The notes below the pieces were generated by a model, which worked only from the letters and a program-made list of their open reading frames with translations, ran no database searches and was not told the origin of the DNA. Both the position numbers and the translations under genes were made by a program. A stretch of DNA of 64,000 nt from Synechococcus sp. CS-1329 (lineage in GTDB: Bacteria > Cyanobacteriota > Cyanobacteriia > PCC-6307 > Cyanobiaceae), in assembly GCF_025128055.1 (NCBI RefSeq), contig NZ_JAHLYS010000016.1, forward strand, positions 1 to 64,000, in the 5' to 3' direction. Positions 34,900-45,217 of the stretch are shown here, in pieces (position 1 is the stretch's first letter; each line of letters begins with the position of its first letter).

Positions 34900-37800
34900 A
34901 TGCAAACCGCCGGTTCCGACGCTCCACCTGATCCGGCGGCGGTACAGGATCCGGCAGCGTCCTCAGATTCTTCAGCCGAAAGCAATCGCTCAGAAGCGGT
35001 GATGCAGCGGACCGTGGATCCCACCGAGGTGCCGCCCCTCGATCAGCTGTTTCCTTTTGCGCTCGATCCCTTCCAGCTCGAAGCGATCGATGCCCTCAAC
35101 CAGGGCCATTCAGTGGTGGTCAGCGCCCCCACGGGCTCGGGCAAAACGCTGGTGGGCGAGTACGCCATCCACCGGGCCCTGGCCCATGGCCAGAAAGTGT
35201 TCTACACCACGCCGCTGAAGGCGCTCTCCAACCAGAAACTGCGCGATTTCCGCGAGCAGTTCGGAGCCGAGCGGGTGGGGCTGATGACCGGTGACCTGAG
35301 CGTGAACCGGGAGGCGCCGATCGTGGTGATGACCACCGAGATTTTCCGCAACATGCTCTACGCGGAGGTGGATCGGGGTGACGATCCCCTGGCCGATGTG
35401 GAGGCGGTGGTGCTCGATGAGTGCCATTACATGAACGACTCCCAGCGCGGCACGGTCTGGGAGGAATCGATCATTCACTGCCCGCCGCCGGTGCAGCTGG
35501 TGGCCCTCTCGGCCACGGTGGCCAATGCCGGTCAGCTCACCGACTGGATCGAGCGGGTGCATGGGCCCACCACCCTGGTGGTGAGCGACCACCGGCCGGT
35601 GCCGCTGGCCTTCAGCTTCTGCAGCGCCAAGGGGCTCCATCCCCTGCTCAACGAGGAAGGCACCGGCCTGCACCCCAACTGCAAGGTGTGGCGGGCGCCC
35701 AAGGGGGAGCGGCGCAAGGGTAGGAGCCCGAAGCCGCCCCAGCCGGAGGCGGCGCCGCTGCCTTTCGTGGTGGCCCAGATGGCTGAGCGCGACATGCTGC
35801 CCGCCATCTATTTCATCTTCAGCCGCCGTGCCTGCGACAAGGCGGTGCGCGACCTGGGCCGCCTCTGCCTGGTGAATGAGCAGGAGCAGGCCCGGATCGT
35901 GGCCCGGCTCGACGCCTTCGTGGCCGCCACCCCCGAGGCGGTGCGTGAGGGCGGCCACGCCGAGGCCCTCACCCGCGGCATCGCCGCCCACCACGCCGGG
36001 GTGTTGCCGGCCTGGAAAGAGCTGATTGAGGAGCTGTTCCAGCAGGGGCTGATCAAGGTGGTGTTCGCCACCGAAACCCTGGCGGCGGGCATCAACATGC
36101 CGGCGCGCACCACGGTGATCTCCGCCCTCTCCAAGCGCACCGAGCGCGGTCACCGGCCGCTGATGGGCAGCGAGTTCCTGCAGATGGCGGGCCGGGCCGG
36201 TCGGCGCGGACTCGATGTGCAGGGCTATGTGGTCACGGTGCAGAGCCGCTTCGAGGGGGTGCGCGAGGCGGGGCAGCTGGCCACCAGCCCCGCCGATCCG
36301 CTGGTGAGTCAGTTCACCCCCAGCTACGGCATGGTGCTGAACCTGCTGCAGCGCTACGACCTGGCCAAGGCCCAGCAGCTGGTGGAGCGCAGCTTCGGTC
36401 GTTACCTGGCCACCCTTGATCTGGTGGAGGACGAATCCAACATCGCCTCTTTGCGCGCCCAGCTGGCCCAGCTGGCGGGCCCCACCGCCGACATCCCCTG
36501 GGAGGACTTCGAGACCTACGAGAAGCAGCGGGAGCGCCTGCGCGAGGAGCGTCGCATCCAGCGCATCCTTCAGCAGCAGGCCGAGGAAACCCTTGCCCAC
36601 GAACTCACCCTGGCGTTGCAGTTCGCCAGTGAGGGCACCCTGGTGAGCCTCAAGGCGCCGCCGCTGCGGGCCCGGGTGACACCGGCGGTGATCGTGGCCA
36701 AGCAGCAGGGCTCCGGCCAGTTCCCGCTGCTGCTCTGCCTCACCGATGAGAACGTCTGGATCCTGGTGCCCTGCCATGGGGTGGTGAGCCTCTACGCCGA
36801 GCTGAGCTGCCTGCAGGTGGACTCGATCGCGGCCCCGCGACTGGGGCATGCCGGCGAGATTCGCCACGGCGACAACGCCAGCGGTGGCCTGGCCCTGGCT
36901 GTGGCCTCCATCGCCCGCCGCCACGACATGCACACCCCCCAGTACGACCTGGCCGGGGAGGTGCGCAGCCAGGCGGAGCTGGTGCAGCAGCTGGAGGAGG
37001 AGCTGGAGCAGCATCCCGCCCACCGCTGGGGCGACCGGCGCCAGCTCAAGAAGCAACGGCGGCGGATGGAGGAGCTGGGCGAGGAGATCGAGGTGCGGCA
37101 GCGCTTGCTGCACCACCGCGCCAACCGCCACTGGGACACCTTCCTGGCCCTGATCGAGATCCTGCGCGCCTTCGGTGCCCTGGCCGGGCCCGATGGCCTG
37201 GAGCCCACCGAGGTGGGGCGCACCGTGGCTGCCCTGCGCGGCGATAACGAGCTCTGGCTCGGCCTGGCCCTGATGAGCGGCCACCTCGATGAGCTCAACC
37301 CGGCGGAGCTGGCGGCGGTGTTCGAAGCGATCAGCACGGAAGTGAACCGCCCCGACCTCTGGAGCGGTTTTCCGCCGCCGCCGCGATCGGAGGAGGCCCT
37401 GCACGACGTGAGCGGCCTGCGCCGGGAACTGCTGCGCCATCAGGAGCGGGCCCATGTGGTGGTGCCGGCCTGGTGGGAGCCCGAGCTGATGGGGCTGGTG
37501 CATGCCTGGGCCCGCGGCAGCAGCTGGAACGACGTGATCGCCAACACCTCTCTCGATGAGGGCGACATCGTGCGCATCCTGCGCCGCACCGTTGACCTGC
37601 TCGCCCAGGTGCCCTACGCCGAAGCGATCAGCGAGCAGCTGCGCACCACCGCCCGCAAGGCGCTGCAGGCAATCAACCGTTTCCCGGTGTCGGAATTCGT
37701 GGATCTGCGCGTGGAGGCTTCCCCGTCCCAGCCGCCCGCTTCAGCCACCCCGGCCACTCCAGCGATGGAGCGTCCAGCCGCGGCCCCACAGACGGCTTGA
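34900..37800 (+). CDS. Ski2/Mtr4-like DEAD/DEAH-box RNA helicase
   Basis: A 966-residue superfamily 2 helicase of the Ski2-like group, expected to unwind RNA for processing or decay. Motifs: I APTGSGKT (near 76-83), II DECH in LDECHYMN (near 172), III ALSATVAN (near 205) and VI QMAGRAGRRG (near 429). A C-terminal helical DSHCT-like domain follows (about 700-930). The first 34 residues are acidic and probably not conserved; MQRTVDPTEVPPLDQ at 35002 is a possible alternative start. Confidence 0.92.
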   Translation: MQTAGSDAPPDPAAVQDPAASSDSSAESNRSEAVMQRTVDPTEVPPLDQLFPFALDPFQLEAIDALNQGHSVVVSAPTGSGKTLVGEYAIHRALAHGQKVFYTTPLKALSNQKLRDFREQFGAERVGLMTGDLSVNREAPIVVMTTEIFRNMLYAEVDRGDDPLADVEAVVLDECHYMNDSQRGTVWEESIIHCPPPVQLVALSATVANAGQLTDWIERVHGPTTLVVSDHRPVPLAFSFCSAKGLHPLLNEEGTGLHPNCKVWRAPKGERRKGRSPKPPQPEAAPLPFVVAQMAERDMLPAIYFIFSRRACDKAVRDLGRLCLVNEQEQARIVARLDAFVAATPEAVREGGHAEALTRGIAAHHAGVLPAWKELIEELFQQGLIKVVFATETLAAGINMPARTTVISALSKRTERGHRPLMGSEFLQMAGRAGRRGLDVQGYVVTVQSRFEGVREAGQLATSPADPLVSQFTPSYGMVLNLLQRYDLAKAQQLVERSFGRYLATLDLVEDESNIASLRAQLAQLAGPTADIPWEDFETYEKQRERLREERRIQRILQQQAEETLAHELTLALQFASEGTLVSLKAPPLRARVTPAVIVAKQQGSGQFPLLLCLTDENVWILVPCHGVVSLYAELSCLQVDSIAAPRLGHAGEIRHGDNASGGLALAVASIARRHDMHTPQYDLAGEVRSQAELVQQLEEELEQHPAHRWGDRRQLKKQRRRMEELGEEIEVRQRLLHHRANRHWDTFLALIEILRAFGALAGPDGLEPTEVGRTVAALRGDNELWLGLALMSGHLDELNPAELAAVFEAISTEVNRPDLWSGFPPPPRSEEALHDVSGLRRELLRHQERAHVVVPAWWEPELMGLVHAWARGSSWNDVIANTSLDEGDIVRILRRTVDLLAQVPYAEAISEQLRTTARKALQAINRFPVSEFVDLRVEASPSQPPASATPATPAMERPAAAPQTA

Positions 37801-37842
37801 TCGGGGAACCCGAAGCGGAGCTGAAACCCCAAGCCGACAGCC

Positions 37843-39138
37843 TCAGATCCCCAGCCGCTCCCAGATCACATCCAGCTGGGAGCGGTGCAGATCGGTGGAG
37901 AAGCAGGCCTCCAGCTCGGCTGGGTTGAGCCGTGCGCTCAGCTCAGGGTCGGCGGCCAGGTTGGCGCGGAAGTCGCCCCCCTCGCGGTTCCAGGCGTCGT
38001 GGGCGTGGCGCTGCACGATGCGGTAGGCGTCCTCGCGGCTGAGGCCGCTCTCCACCAGGGCCAGCAGCACCCGCTGGCTGAAGACCACGCCGCCGTAGAG
38101 ATTGAGGTTGCGGGTCATGTTCTCCGGATAGACCCCCAGACCCTTCACCACCTCGGTTGTTTCCCGCAGCATGAAGTGCAGCGTGCAGGAGCAATCAGGC
38201 AGCATCATCCGCTCCACCGAGCTGTGGCTGATGTCGCGCTCGTGCCAGAGGGCCACATTCTCCAGGGCCGCGATCGTGTAGCTGCGCAACACCCGCGCCA
38301 GGCCACTGATCCGCTCGCTGCGGATGGGATTGCGCTTGTGGGGCATCGCCGAGCTGCCCTTCTGCCCCTTGGCGAAGTTCTCCTCCACCTCCAGCACATC
38401 CGTGCGCTGCAGGTTGCGGATCTCCGTCGTGAAACGCTCCAGCGAAGTGCCCACCAGCGCCAGGGTCTGGATGTATTCGGCGTGGCGGTCGCGGCCGATC
38501 ACCTGGGTGCTGGCGGTGTCGGGCTCCAGGCCCAGGCTGGCGCAGGTGAGGGCCTCCACCTGGGGATCGGTGTTGGCGTAGGTGCCCATGGCGCCGCTCA
38601 CCTGACCCACCGCCACCACCAGGGCCAGCCGCTCCAGCCGCTCCCGGTTGCGCTCGGTTTCCGCCAGCCAGCCCGCCACCTTGAAGCCGAAGGTGATCGG
38701 TTCGCCATGGATCGCATGGGAGCGGCCGATCATCACCGTGTCCTTGTGCTCCCTGGCCAGGGTCCGCAGGGCGGCGGCCAGCTGATCGAGCTCCAGCCGC
38801 AGCGCCGCCACCGAGGCCTTCAGCTGCAGGGCCAGGCCCGTGTCGAGCACATCCGAGCTGGTCATGCCCACGTGGATGTAGCGGCCGGCATCGCCCACGT
38901 GCTCATTGACGTTGGTGAGGAACGCGATCACGTCGTGGCGCACCTCCGCCTCGATCTCCAGGATGCGCGGCACCTCAAAGCGGGCCCGCTCGCGGATCGC
39001 GACCATGGCCTCCTGGGGCACGCGGCCCAGCTGGCAGTTGGCGTCGGTGGCGGCGATCTCCACATCCAGCCAGCTCTGGAACTTGGCCTCTTCGCTCCAG
39101 AGGTTGCCCATTTCGGGCAGGGTGTAACGCTCGATCAA
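37843..39138 (-). CDS. purB: adenylosuccinate lyase
   Basis: PurB splits SAICAR and adenylosuccinate in purine synthesis, releasing fumarate. The 431-residue protein opens MIERYTLPEMGNLWSEE and has VGMTSSDVLDTGLALQ (about 90-105) and the fumarase/lyase signature GSSAMPHKRNPI (near 262). Normal length. It is divergent from tlyA with a 56-base gap. Confidence 0.98.
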   Translation of the reverse strand: MIERYTLPEMGNLWSEEAKFQSWLDVEIAATDANCQLGRVPQEAMVAIRERARFEVPRILEIEAEVRHDVIAFLTNVNEHVGDAGRYIHVGMTSSDVLDTGLALQLKASVAALRLELDQLAAALRTLAREHKDTVMIGRSHAIHGEPITFGFKVAGWLAETERNRERLERLALVVAVGQVSGAMGTYANTDPQVEALTCASLGLEPDTASTQVIGRDRHAEYIQTLALVGTSLERFTTEIRNLQRTDVLEVEENFAKGQKGSSAMPHKRNPIRSERISGLARVLRSYTIAALENVALWHERDISHSSVERMMLPDCSCTLHFMLRETTEVVKGLGVYPENMTRNLNLYGGVVFSQRVLLALVESGLSREDAYRIVQRHAHDAWNREGGDFRANLAADPELSARLNPAELEACFSTDLHRSQLDVIWERLGI

Positions 39139-39194
39139 GGCCAGCGCGTGGCAACGTCCTGGTCAATCTATGGGTCGACCCCCACGGGATCCCG

Positions 39195-40040
39195 ATGGCA
39201 GGCAAGCAGCGGCTCGATCAACATCTGGTGACGCTGGGCCTGGCCGCCAGCCGTCAGCAGGCGCAGCAGTTGATCCGTGCCGGGCGGGTGCGCAGCGGCG
39301 ACCGGGTGCTGGACAAGCCCGGCCAGGTGGTGCCCCCAGATCTCAGGCCCGAGGTGAGCCATCCGCCCCGCTTCGTCTCCCGCGGCGGCGAGAAGCTGGT
39401 GGCGGCCCTGGAGAGCTTTCCGCTGCAGGTGGCGGGGCGCGTCTGCCTCGACGGCGGCATCTCCACCGGCGGCTTCAGCGACTGCCTGCTCCAGCACGGC
39501 GCCGAGCGGGTGTACGGCATCGATGTGGGCTACGGCCAGACCGCCTGGAGCCTGCGCACTGACCCGCGAGTGGTGCTGCGCGAGCGCACCAACCTGCGCC
39601 GCCTCAGTCCCGAAGATCTCTATGGCCCCGCTGACCCCTGGCCCGATCTGGCGGTGGCCGATGTCTCCTTCATCTCCCTGGCCCTGGTGCTGCCGGCCCT
39701 GCGGGCTCTGCTGCAGCCCACGGCCGCCGAAGCCGTGCTGCTGGTGAAACCCCAGTTCGAGGTGGGCCGCGAGCGGGTGGGCAAGGGCGGCGTGGTGCGT
39801 GATCCCCTCGCCCATGCCGATGCGATCACGGCGGTGAGCGCGGCTGCCGCAGCGCTTGGTCTCTGGCCCTGGGGCCTGATCGCCTCACCGCTCACCGGTC
39901 CTGCCGGCAACCACGAATACCTGCTCTGGCTGCGCTCCGCGCCTGCGCCAGCTGATGGGGCCGTCACTCCAGTCACGGCCGAGTTGATCCGTGCCCTGGT
40001 GCACCAGACCCTCTCTGACGACCACAACGCGGCTGGCTGA
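39195..40040 (+). CDS. tlyA: TlyA family rRNA methyltransferase
   Basis: A 281-residue 2'-O-ribose rRNA methyltransferase of the TlyA/hemolysin A family. It has an N-terminal S4 RNA-binding domain (KQRLDQHLVTLGLAASRQQA, about 3-65), the SAM site CLDGGISTGGFSDCLL (about 85-100), VADVSFISL and KPQFEVGRE. The usual DVGASTGGF is LDGGISTGGF here. It converges on glnB. Confidence 0.92.
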   Translation: MAGKQRLDQHLVTLGLAASRQQAQQLIRAGRVRSGDRVLDKPGQVVPPDLRPEVSHPPRFVSRGGEKLVAALESFPLQVAGRVCLDGGISTGGFSDCLLQHGAERVYGIDVGYGQTAWSLRTDPRVVLRERTNLRRLSPEDLYGPADPWPDLAVADVSFISLALVLPALRALLQPTAAEAVLLVKPQFEVGRERVGKGGVVRDPLAHADAITAVSAAAAALGLWPWGLIASPLTGPAGNHEYLLWLRSAPAPADGAVTPVTAELIRALVHQTLSDDHNAAG

Positions 40041-40062
40041 GCGCAAGCGTTTGGGGTGAGCA

Positions 40063-40094
40063 CAAAAAAACCGGAGACCCGATGGGGCCTCCGG
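40063..40094 (-). terminator. terminator of glnB
   Basis: CCGGAG and CTCCGG pair around a GC-rich inner region, and on the minus strand the hairpin is followed by a run of seven T residues. It lies about 60 bases past the glnB stop. No T-run follows on the plus strand, so it does not serve tlyA as a standard terminator. Confidence 0.75.
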
Positions 40095-40153
40095 CTGAGG
40101 CTGTTGCAGCGCTGGTTGGCCGCGGCTCGCAAGCCAGTGGCGATCCGTGGCGC

Positions 40154-40828
<675 letters not shown>

Positions 40829-40843
40829 TCAGGCTGGCGGACC

Positions 40844-41068
40844 TCAGTCCTGCTGCAGCTCCAATTGCGCCTGTTGCTGGCGATGGTGGTAGATGTGGCC
40901 CCGGTAGTGAAGATCGACGCTTTCATCCACCGGGTGGGGCTCATGCTTCAGCGGCAGGCGGTAGCGAACGCCTCGGTAGACGTGCTCCACCGGTTCGACG
41001 CTGGGGACTGGTTGGTGCTGCTGGCTGCCATAGGGAACGCCCCGATAGACAAGCTGGTCTGTGGTCAT
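40844..41068 (-). CDS. DUF4278 protein with YRG repeats
   Basis: A 74-residue polar protein with three copies of a short motif (LVYRGVPY, HVYRGVRYRLP, LHYRGHIYHHR), the hallmark of the cyanobacterial family DUF4278. Function unknown. The end is Gln-rich. Its upstream region, shared with divergent queF, carries two inverted repeats. Confidence 0.8.
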   Translation of the reverse strand: MTTDQLVYRGVPYGSQQHQPVPSVEPVEHVYRGVRYRLPLKHEPHPVDESVDLHYRGHIYHHRQQQAQLELQQD

Positions 41069-41237
41069 GACTGGAGCCTCGAAGGGATGGAGATCACCGT
41101 CCCGCCTGGGCCGGTGCCGCTTCGTGGGAAGGAGCGTTGCTTCGCCTTGCGGGGGGCTACTTCCGACAGGAGGGCTGAGGGGCTCTCCGAAACGTGTCCA
41201 ACGTTTTGTCCTTCAGTTCATTTCTAGCGAAAAAAGC

Positions 41238-41252
41238 TGTTCAAATTGAACA
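41238..41252. repeat. operator-like palindrome
   Basis: TGTTCAAATTGAACA is a perfect 7-bp inverted repeat around one central A, in an AT-rich patch between DUF4278 and queF. Its size and symmetry suit a dimeric repressor or activator. A second inverted repeat, TTACT-TC-AGTAA, lies at 41263-41274. Confidence 0.5.
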
Positions 41253-41335
41253 AAAAGCCGCGTTACTTCAGTAATCTTCATTGATTGGCCGTTCCTACGA
41301 TCGGGCTCCTCTGTCGTTCCGTCCTGCGATCACCG

Positions 41336-41797
41336 ATGCCATCCCCCTTCAGCGCCTCCTCCCCAGCTTCCGCAACCCCCTCAGCAGCCAGCAGCACTGG
41401 GGCGGGCACCGTCAGCCCGCTCTACGGCGAGCGGATCATCAGCGAGGAGACGCCGCTGATCTGCTTCGAGAACCCCCGCCGGGGCCGCGCCTATGAGGTG
41501 GCGATCGAGCTGCCGGAGTTCACCTGCAAGTGCCCCTTCTCCGGCTATCCCGATTTCGCCGTGCTGCGTCTGATCTATCAGCCAGGCCCCGGCGTGCTCG
41601 AACTCAAGGCCCTCAAGCTCTACGTGAACAGCTGGCGCGACCGCAGCATCTCCCATGAGGAGGTGGCCAACCGCATCCTGGATGATCTGGTGGCCAGCGC
41701 CGAACCGGTCTGGATGCAGCTGGAGGCCGACTTCAATCCCCGCGGCAATGTGCACACGGTGATCCGGGTCAGCCACGGCCAGCGGCAGGCTTGCTGA
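41336..41797 (+). CDS. queF: NADPH-dependent 7-cyano-7-deazaguanine reductase
   Basis: QueF reduces preQ0 to preQ1 in queuosine synthesis. This is the short, single-domain type (153 residues). The nucleophile is Cys66 in [12 protein letters not shown], with the conserved Asp just after, and [20 protein letters not shown] forms the NADPH/substrate region. The first 30 residues are Ser/Ala-rich. ATG at 41336 preferred to TTG at 41285. Its end overlaps the convergent ccs1 gene by 29 bases. Confidence 0.95.
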   Translation: MPSPFSASSPASATPSAASSTGAGTVSPLYGERIISEETPLICFENPRRGRAYEVAIELPEFTCKCPFSGYPDFAVLRLIYQPGPGVLELKALKLYVNSWRDRSISHEEVANRILDDLVASAEPVWMQLEADFNPRGNVHTVIRVSHGQRQAC

Positions 41798-43091
41798 GTT
41801 CAGAGCCGGCTCTGAGCTGCTCTAGCAGCAGCGGCAGTTCGTTGGCCAGGGCCGTGAGGTTGCGGTTGCAGAGCCCGCCCACGTGCAACTGGCCCTGATC
41901 GTCATCGGCGATGGCCCAGAGCTGGCGGGTGGCAATCAGGCTGAGGCCGCTGCCCAGCAGGGCGATGGCAAAGCCGCCGTACACCAGCGGCACCCCCGGG
42001 TCCCGCTTCAGCAGCAGGCCACTGGCGGGCATCACCTCCACCACCTTCAGGGGCAGGCCGCCAATCTCCAGGGGCTCTCCTCCAGGGGTCATCTGACCGA
42101 TCAGCTGGGCCTGGGCTGAGTACACATCAATCGGACCCAGCTCGCTGCCCAGGGCCAGCAGCACCGGTTCCGTGCCGTCCGGCCTGGTGGGCAGGGCCAG
42201 GCCCCACACCTGCTCCCCCAGCTCCGGCAGGCTGCGCAGCGGCAGCTGCAGCAGCGGACTGCGCCCCAGTTGCACGGTGATTGCAGCCAGCGACCAGTCG
42301 GCCTGGTACACAGTCATCCCGCGGAAGCGCAGGGGATGGTTGACGCTGATCTCGCTGTTCTGCAGTGGCTCCCCATCGGGATCGAGCAGGCGCAGCTGGG
42401 AGCGGAACTGCTCGGGACGCCCGGCGGGATCGCGCTCGATTCGAAAGGAATCGATCGCCAGGGTCATCTGGTTCTCACCGCGCTGGTTGAGCAGCTGCAG
42501 GTCGTGGCCCGGGGCCAGAAAGCGCTCCAGCCGCTGACCGGCCAGGGCCCCCCAGGAGGCCCCCACCATCAGCACCACCAGGCCGGCATGGACCAGCAGG
42601 GGGCCCACCCGGCCCAGGATCCCGCGCCGGGCCGCCAGCCGATCGCCCTGGGTCCTGAGTTGCCAGCGCTGGCCCGCCAGCAACCGGGCCAAGGCGTCGA
42701 GGTCGGCCCTGGGCTGGGCTGTGGCCAGCGATTCGGCCAGGCTCAACTTGCTGAGCTGGCGTGGGGAGCGGTAGTCGATCCAGCGCAGGGCCGCCTGCAG
42801 GGCGGGCCACTGGCGCCGCCAGCTGCAGAGCACCAGCGAAAGCCCCAGCCAGGCCAGCAGCGCCAGGAACCAGGTGCTGGCATAGACGTGGTCCAGCTCC
42901 AGCTTCAGGATCCAGTCGCCATCGAGCAGCCCCAGCCAGGGCTTGGTGTCGTAGGCCTGGTGGTAGGCCTCGGCGCTCTCCTGCTGGGGAATGATCGTGC
43001 CCAGGCCACTGGCCAGAGCGATCACCAGCAGCAGGCCAATGGCCAGGCGCAGATCCGAGATCCAGGCGCCCAAGCGGCTGAGGGCCCTCAT
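41769..43091 (-). CDS. ccs1: cytochrome c biogenesis protein Ccs1/ResB
   Basis: A 440-residue thylakoid membrane protein of system II cytochrome c maturation that helps deliver haem to apocytochromes. It opens with [25 protein letters not shown], has further helices near 70-90 and 150-170 and a large lumenal domain, and ends with a last helix ([18 protein letters not shown]) and a soluble tail. ATG at 43091 overlaps the ccdA stop by 4 bases. Confidence 0.93.
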   Translation of the reverse strand: MRALSRLGAWISDLRLAIGLLLVIALASGLGTIIPQQESAEAYHQAYDTKPWLGLLDGDWILKLELDHVYASTWFLALLAWLGLSLVLCSWRRQWPALQAALRWIDYRSPRQLSKLSLAESLATAQPRADLDALARLLAGQRWQLRTQGDRLAARRGILGRVGPLLVHAGLVVLMVGASWGALAGQRLERFLAPGHDLQLLNQRGENQMTLAIDSFRIERDPAGRPEQFRSQLRLLDPDGEPLQNSEISVNHPLRFRGMTVYQADWSLAAITVQLGRSPLLQLPLRSLPELGEQVWGLALPTRPDGTEPVLLALGSELGPIDVYSAQAQLIGQMTPGGEPLEIGGLPLKVVEVMPASGLLLKRDPGVPLVYGGFAIALLGSGLSLIATRQLWAIADDDQGQLHVGGLCNRNLTALANELPLLLEQLRAGSELSKPAAGRG

Positions 43092-43801
43092 GGCAGCTGG
43101 GCCAGCAGGGTGAGCCCACCGCTGGCGAGCAGCACCGCGCCGCTGATCGGCGGGATCCAGCGGCTGCGCTCCCGCAGGGCCAGCAGCCGGGGCATCGCCG
43201 CCGCCGCCGTGCCCGCCAGCAGCAGGGGAATCACCTGGCCCGCTCCGAAGCAGGTGAGCAGCACCATGCCCACCAGAGGCCGTCCCTGCTGGCCGATCCA
43301 GGCCAGCAAGACCGCCAGCACCGGAGTGGTGCAGGGGCTGGCCGCCAGTCCGAAGGCGGCACCTGCCGCCAGGGGGGCCAGGCGGGCCGGCACCCGCTGG
43401 CGCCACTGCTCGGGATCGGGGCCGGCCGGCAGGGGCAGACGCACCAGCCCCAGCAGGTTCAGGCCCATCAGCACCGCCAGCAGGGCCACCACGGTGGGAA
43501 CCATTCCTGGCACCTGGCCGTAGAGCCGCCCGAGCAGGGAGGTGGTGCCCCCCAGGATCACCAGGGCCGCCACGATTCCCAGGGCGAAACTGAGGCTGCG
43601 CTGCCACGGTTGCCCCGGCGCCTCAGGGCTGGAGAAGCCGGCCATGTAGGCCACCGTGATCGGCAGCAGTGAGAGCGAGCAGGGTCCCAGGCTGGTGAGC
43701 AGGCCAGCTGCGAACACCACCGTGAACGTCAGTGGCCCGGGCGCGGAGAGAGCGTGCTGCAGCAGCTGCTCACTCCAGAGGGCAAGATCCGAGAGGGCCA
43801 G
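43088..43801 (-). CDS. ccdA: thiol-disulfide transporter CcdA
   Basis: CcdA passes reducing power across the membrane to keep apocytochrome cysteines reduced for haem attachment. The protein has six membrane helices and two key cysteines in [12 protein letters not shown] and [11 protein letters not shown]. The first GTG in frame (43720) would start right at helix 1. Upstream the frame stays open and encodes [19 protein letters not shown], which resembles normal CcdA beginnings, with no ATG, GTG or TTG. A CTG at 43801 has GGAG 8 bases upstream, so I propose CTG initiation (237 residues). Confidence 0.85.
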   Translation of the reverse strand: MALSDLALWSEQLLQHALSAPGPLTFTVVFAAGLLTSLGPCSLSLLPITVAYMAGFSSPEAPGQPWQRSLSFALGIVAALVILGGTTSLLGRLYGQVPGMVPTVVALLAVLMGLNLLGLVRLPLPAGPDPEQWRQRVPARLAPLAAGAAFGLAASPCTTPVLAVLLAWIGQQGRPLVGMVLLTCFGAGQVIPLLLAGTAAAAMPRLLALRERSRWIPPISGAVLLASGGLTLLAQLP

Positions 43802-43809
43802 ATCTCTTG

Positions 43810-43813
43810 CTCC
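43810..43813 (-). promoter_or_regulatory. ribosome-binding site for CTG start of ccdA
   Basis: On the minus strand GGAG stands 8 bases before a CTG codon that opens the ccdA frame. It supports use of that non-standard start, which lies 22 bases after the ftsW stop. Confidence 0.45.
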
Positions 43814-43823
43814 AGAACGATGT

Positions 43824-45068
43824 TCAGCCTATCGGGGCAGGGTTGGCTCTGACCCCGTCGTCGTCGCCACGGCGGCGGCCCAGCGGTCGACTCTCCCAGC
43901 CCCGGGATTCCAGCGAACAGCGGATCAGCAGGCCGGCACTGAGCAGGCTGGCGAGCAGGGAGTTGCCGCCGTAGCTGATCATCGGCAGGGGCAGGCCCGT
44001 GGTGGGCATCGAGCCGCTGGCCACGGCAATGTTGAGGATCGACTGGCCCACCAGCAGGGTGGTGGCGCCGATGGCCACCAGGCGCTGCTGATTGCTGCGG
44101 CAGCCCAGGGCCACCCGCAGACCCACAAAGGCGAACAGCACCAGGAACAGCAGCAACACCAGCGAACCGACGAAGCCGAACTCCTCGGCGAAGACCGCAA
44201 AGATGAAGTCGGTCGACTGGATCGGCAGGTACTGCAACTTCTGGGTCGAGAGGCCGAACCCTTCCCCCAGCACCCCTCCGGAGCCGATCGCCAGCAGGCT
44301 CTGCACCAGCTGATAGCCGTCGCCCTGAGCGTCGCTCCAGGGATTGAGGAAGGAGACCACCCGCAGCCGCTGGTACTCATTGATCATGATGCTGCCAGCC
44401 CCCAGGGCCCCTCCGGCAGCTGCGGTGCCCAGCAGTGAGAACAGCGGCAGGCCGGCCGCCAGGGCCATGAACCAGAGCAGCAGACCTGTAAGGGCGGCGG
44501 TGCTGAGGTTGGGCTGTTTGAGAATCAGCAGCAGCAGGGTTCCAAACGTGCCCAGCCAGAGCGCTTTCTGATCCAGGCCGATGCGCTTCCAGTGGGCGAA
44601 CAGCGAGGCCCCCTGCAGCACCACGAAGGGCTTCACCAGCTCGGACGGCTGGATCTGGATCGGTCCAACGACCAGCCAGCGGCTGGCGCCATTGACTGTG
44701 CTGCCTGCCACCAGGGTGGCGGCGATCAGGACACCGCCGATCAGCACGGCCGGGCCGGCCAGCCGCAGCCAGCGTCGCAGTGAGGTGCGCATCGCCAGAA
44801 CGAGCAACCCCCAGCTGGCCACCATCCAGATGGCCTGGCGCTTGATGTAGAAGGCACCATCCCCGTTCTCCCGCGCGGCCACCCACCAGCTGGCCGAGCC
44901 CAGGATCAGCAGCCCGGCCAGGCACCAGATGGCCACCATCACCAGTAGCAGCCTGGCTTCGGCGGGCCACTGGGCCCAGCTCAGTGGTGGCGGAGCCGTT
45001 GTGGGTTCAGCCACGCTCAGCTGAGGTCTCGAGCGTGGTTTGGCTGGGCTCCTGGGGCGTCGGGTCAT
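43824..45068 (-). CDS. ftsW: cell division protein FtsW (SEDS glycosyltransferase)
   Basis: FtsW is the membrane peptidoglycan polymerase of the septum. The 414-residue protein has about ten hydrophobic helices after a basic, proline-rich start, and SEDS signatures IQIQPSELVKPFVVL, TQKLQYLPIQSTDFIFAVFAEE and TTGLPLPMISYGGNSL. The E in FAEEFGF and the P-S-E-L-K region favour FtsW/RodA; no pbp gene is adjacent to decide further. It lies upstream of ccdA and ccs1. Confidence 0.9.
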   Translation of the reverse strand: MTRRPRSPAKPRSRPQLSVAEPTTAPPPLSWAQWPAEARLLLVMVAIWCLAGLLILGSASWWVAARENGDGAFYIKRQAIWMVASWGLLVLAMRTSLRRWLRLAGPAVLIGGVLIAATLVAGSTVNGASRWLVVGPIQIQPSELVKPFVVLQGASLFAHWKRIGLDQKALWLGTFGTLLLLILKQPNLSTAALTGLLLWFMALAAGLPLFSLLGTAAAGGALGAGSIMINEYQRLRVVSFLNPWSDAQGDGYQLVQSLLAIGSGGVLGEGFGLSTQKLQYLPIQSTDFIFAVFAEEFGFVGSLVLLLFLVLFAFVGLRVALGCRSNQQRLVAIGATTLLVGQSILNIAVASGSMPTTGLPLPMISYGGNSLLASLLSAGLLIRCSLESRGWESRPLGRRRGDDDGVRANPAPIG

Positions 45069-45148
45069 GGGGGCCGGCTAGGACTGGCGCAAGGACTGAA
45101 GTCCCCTATTCAGCCGTGGCTGGGGCTTCGGCGAAAGGGGGTTGGGAC

Positions 45149-45177
45149 AAAAAAAAGCCCGGCTTGAGCCGGGCTTT
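45149..45177 (-). terminator. terminator of the apcABC operon
   Basis: AAGCCCGGC pairs with GCCGGGCTT around a short loop; read on the minus strand the hairpin is followed by eight T residues. It lies about 40 bases past the apcC stop. Confidence 0.85.
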
Positions 45178-45217
45178 ACAGAATGAGCCAATCTGAAACG
45201 AGAGCCCGGTGGAGCGC

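Noticed and set aside
35110-37503. 797-codon minus-strand frame
   Set aside because: Antisense to the Ski2-like helicase; His/Gln/Gly-rich shadow.
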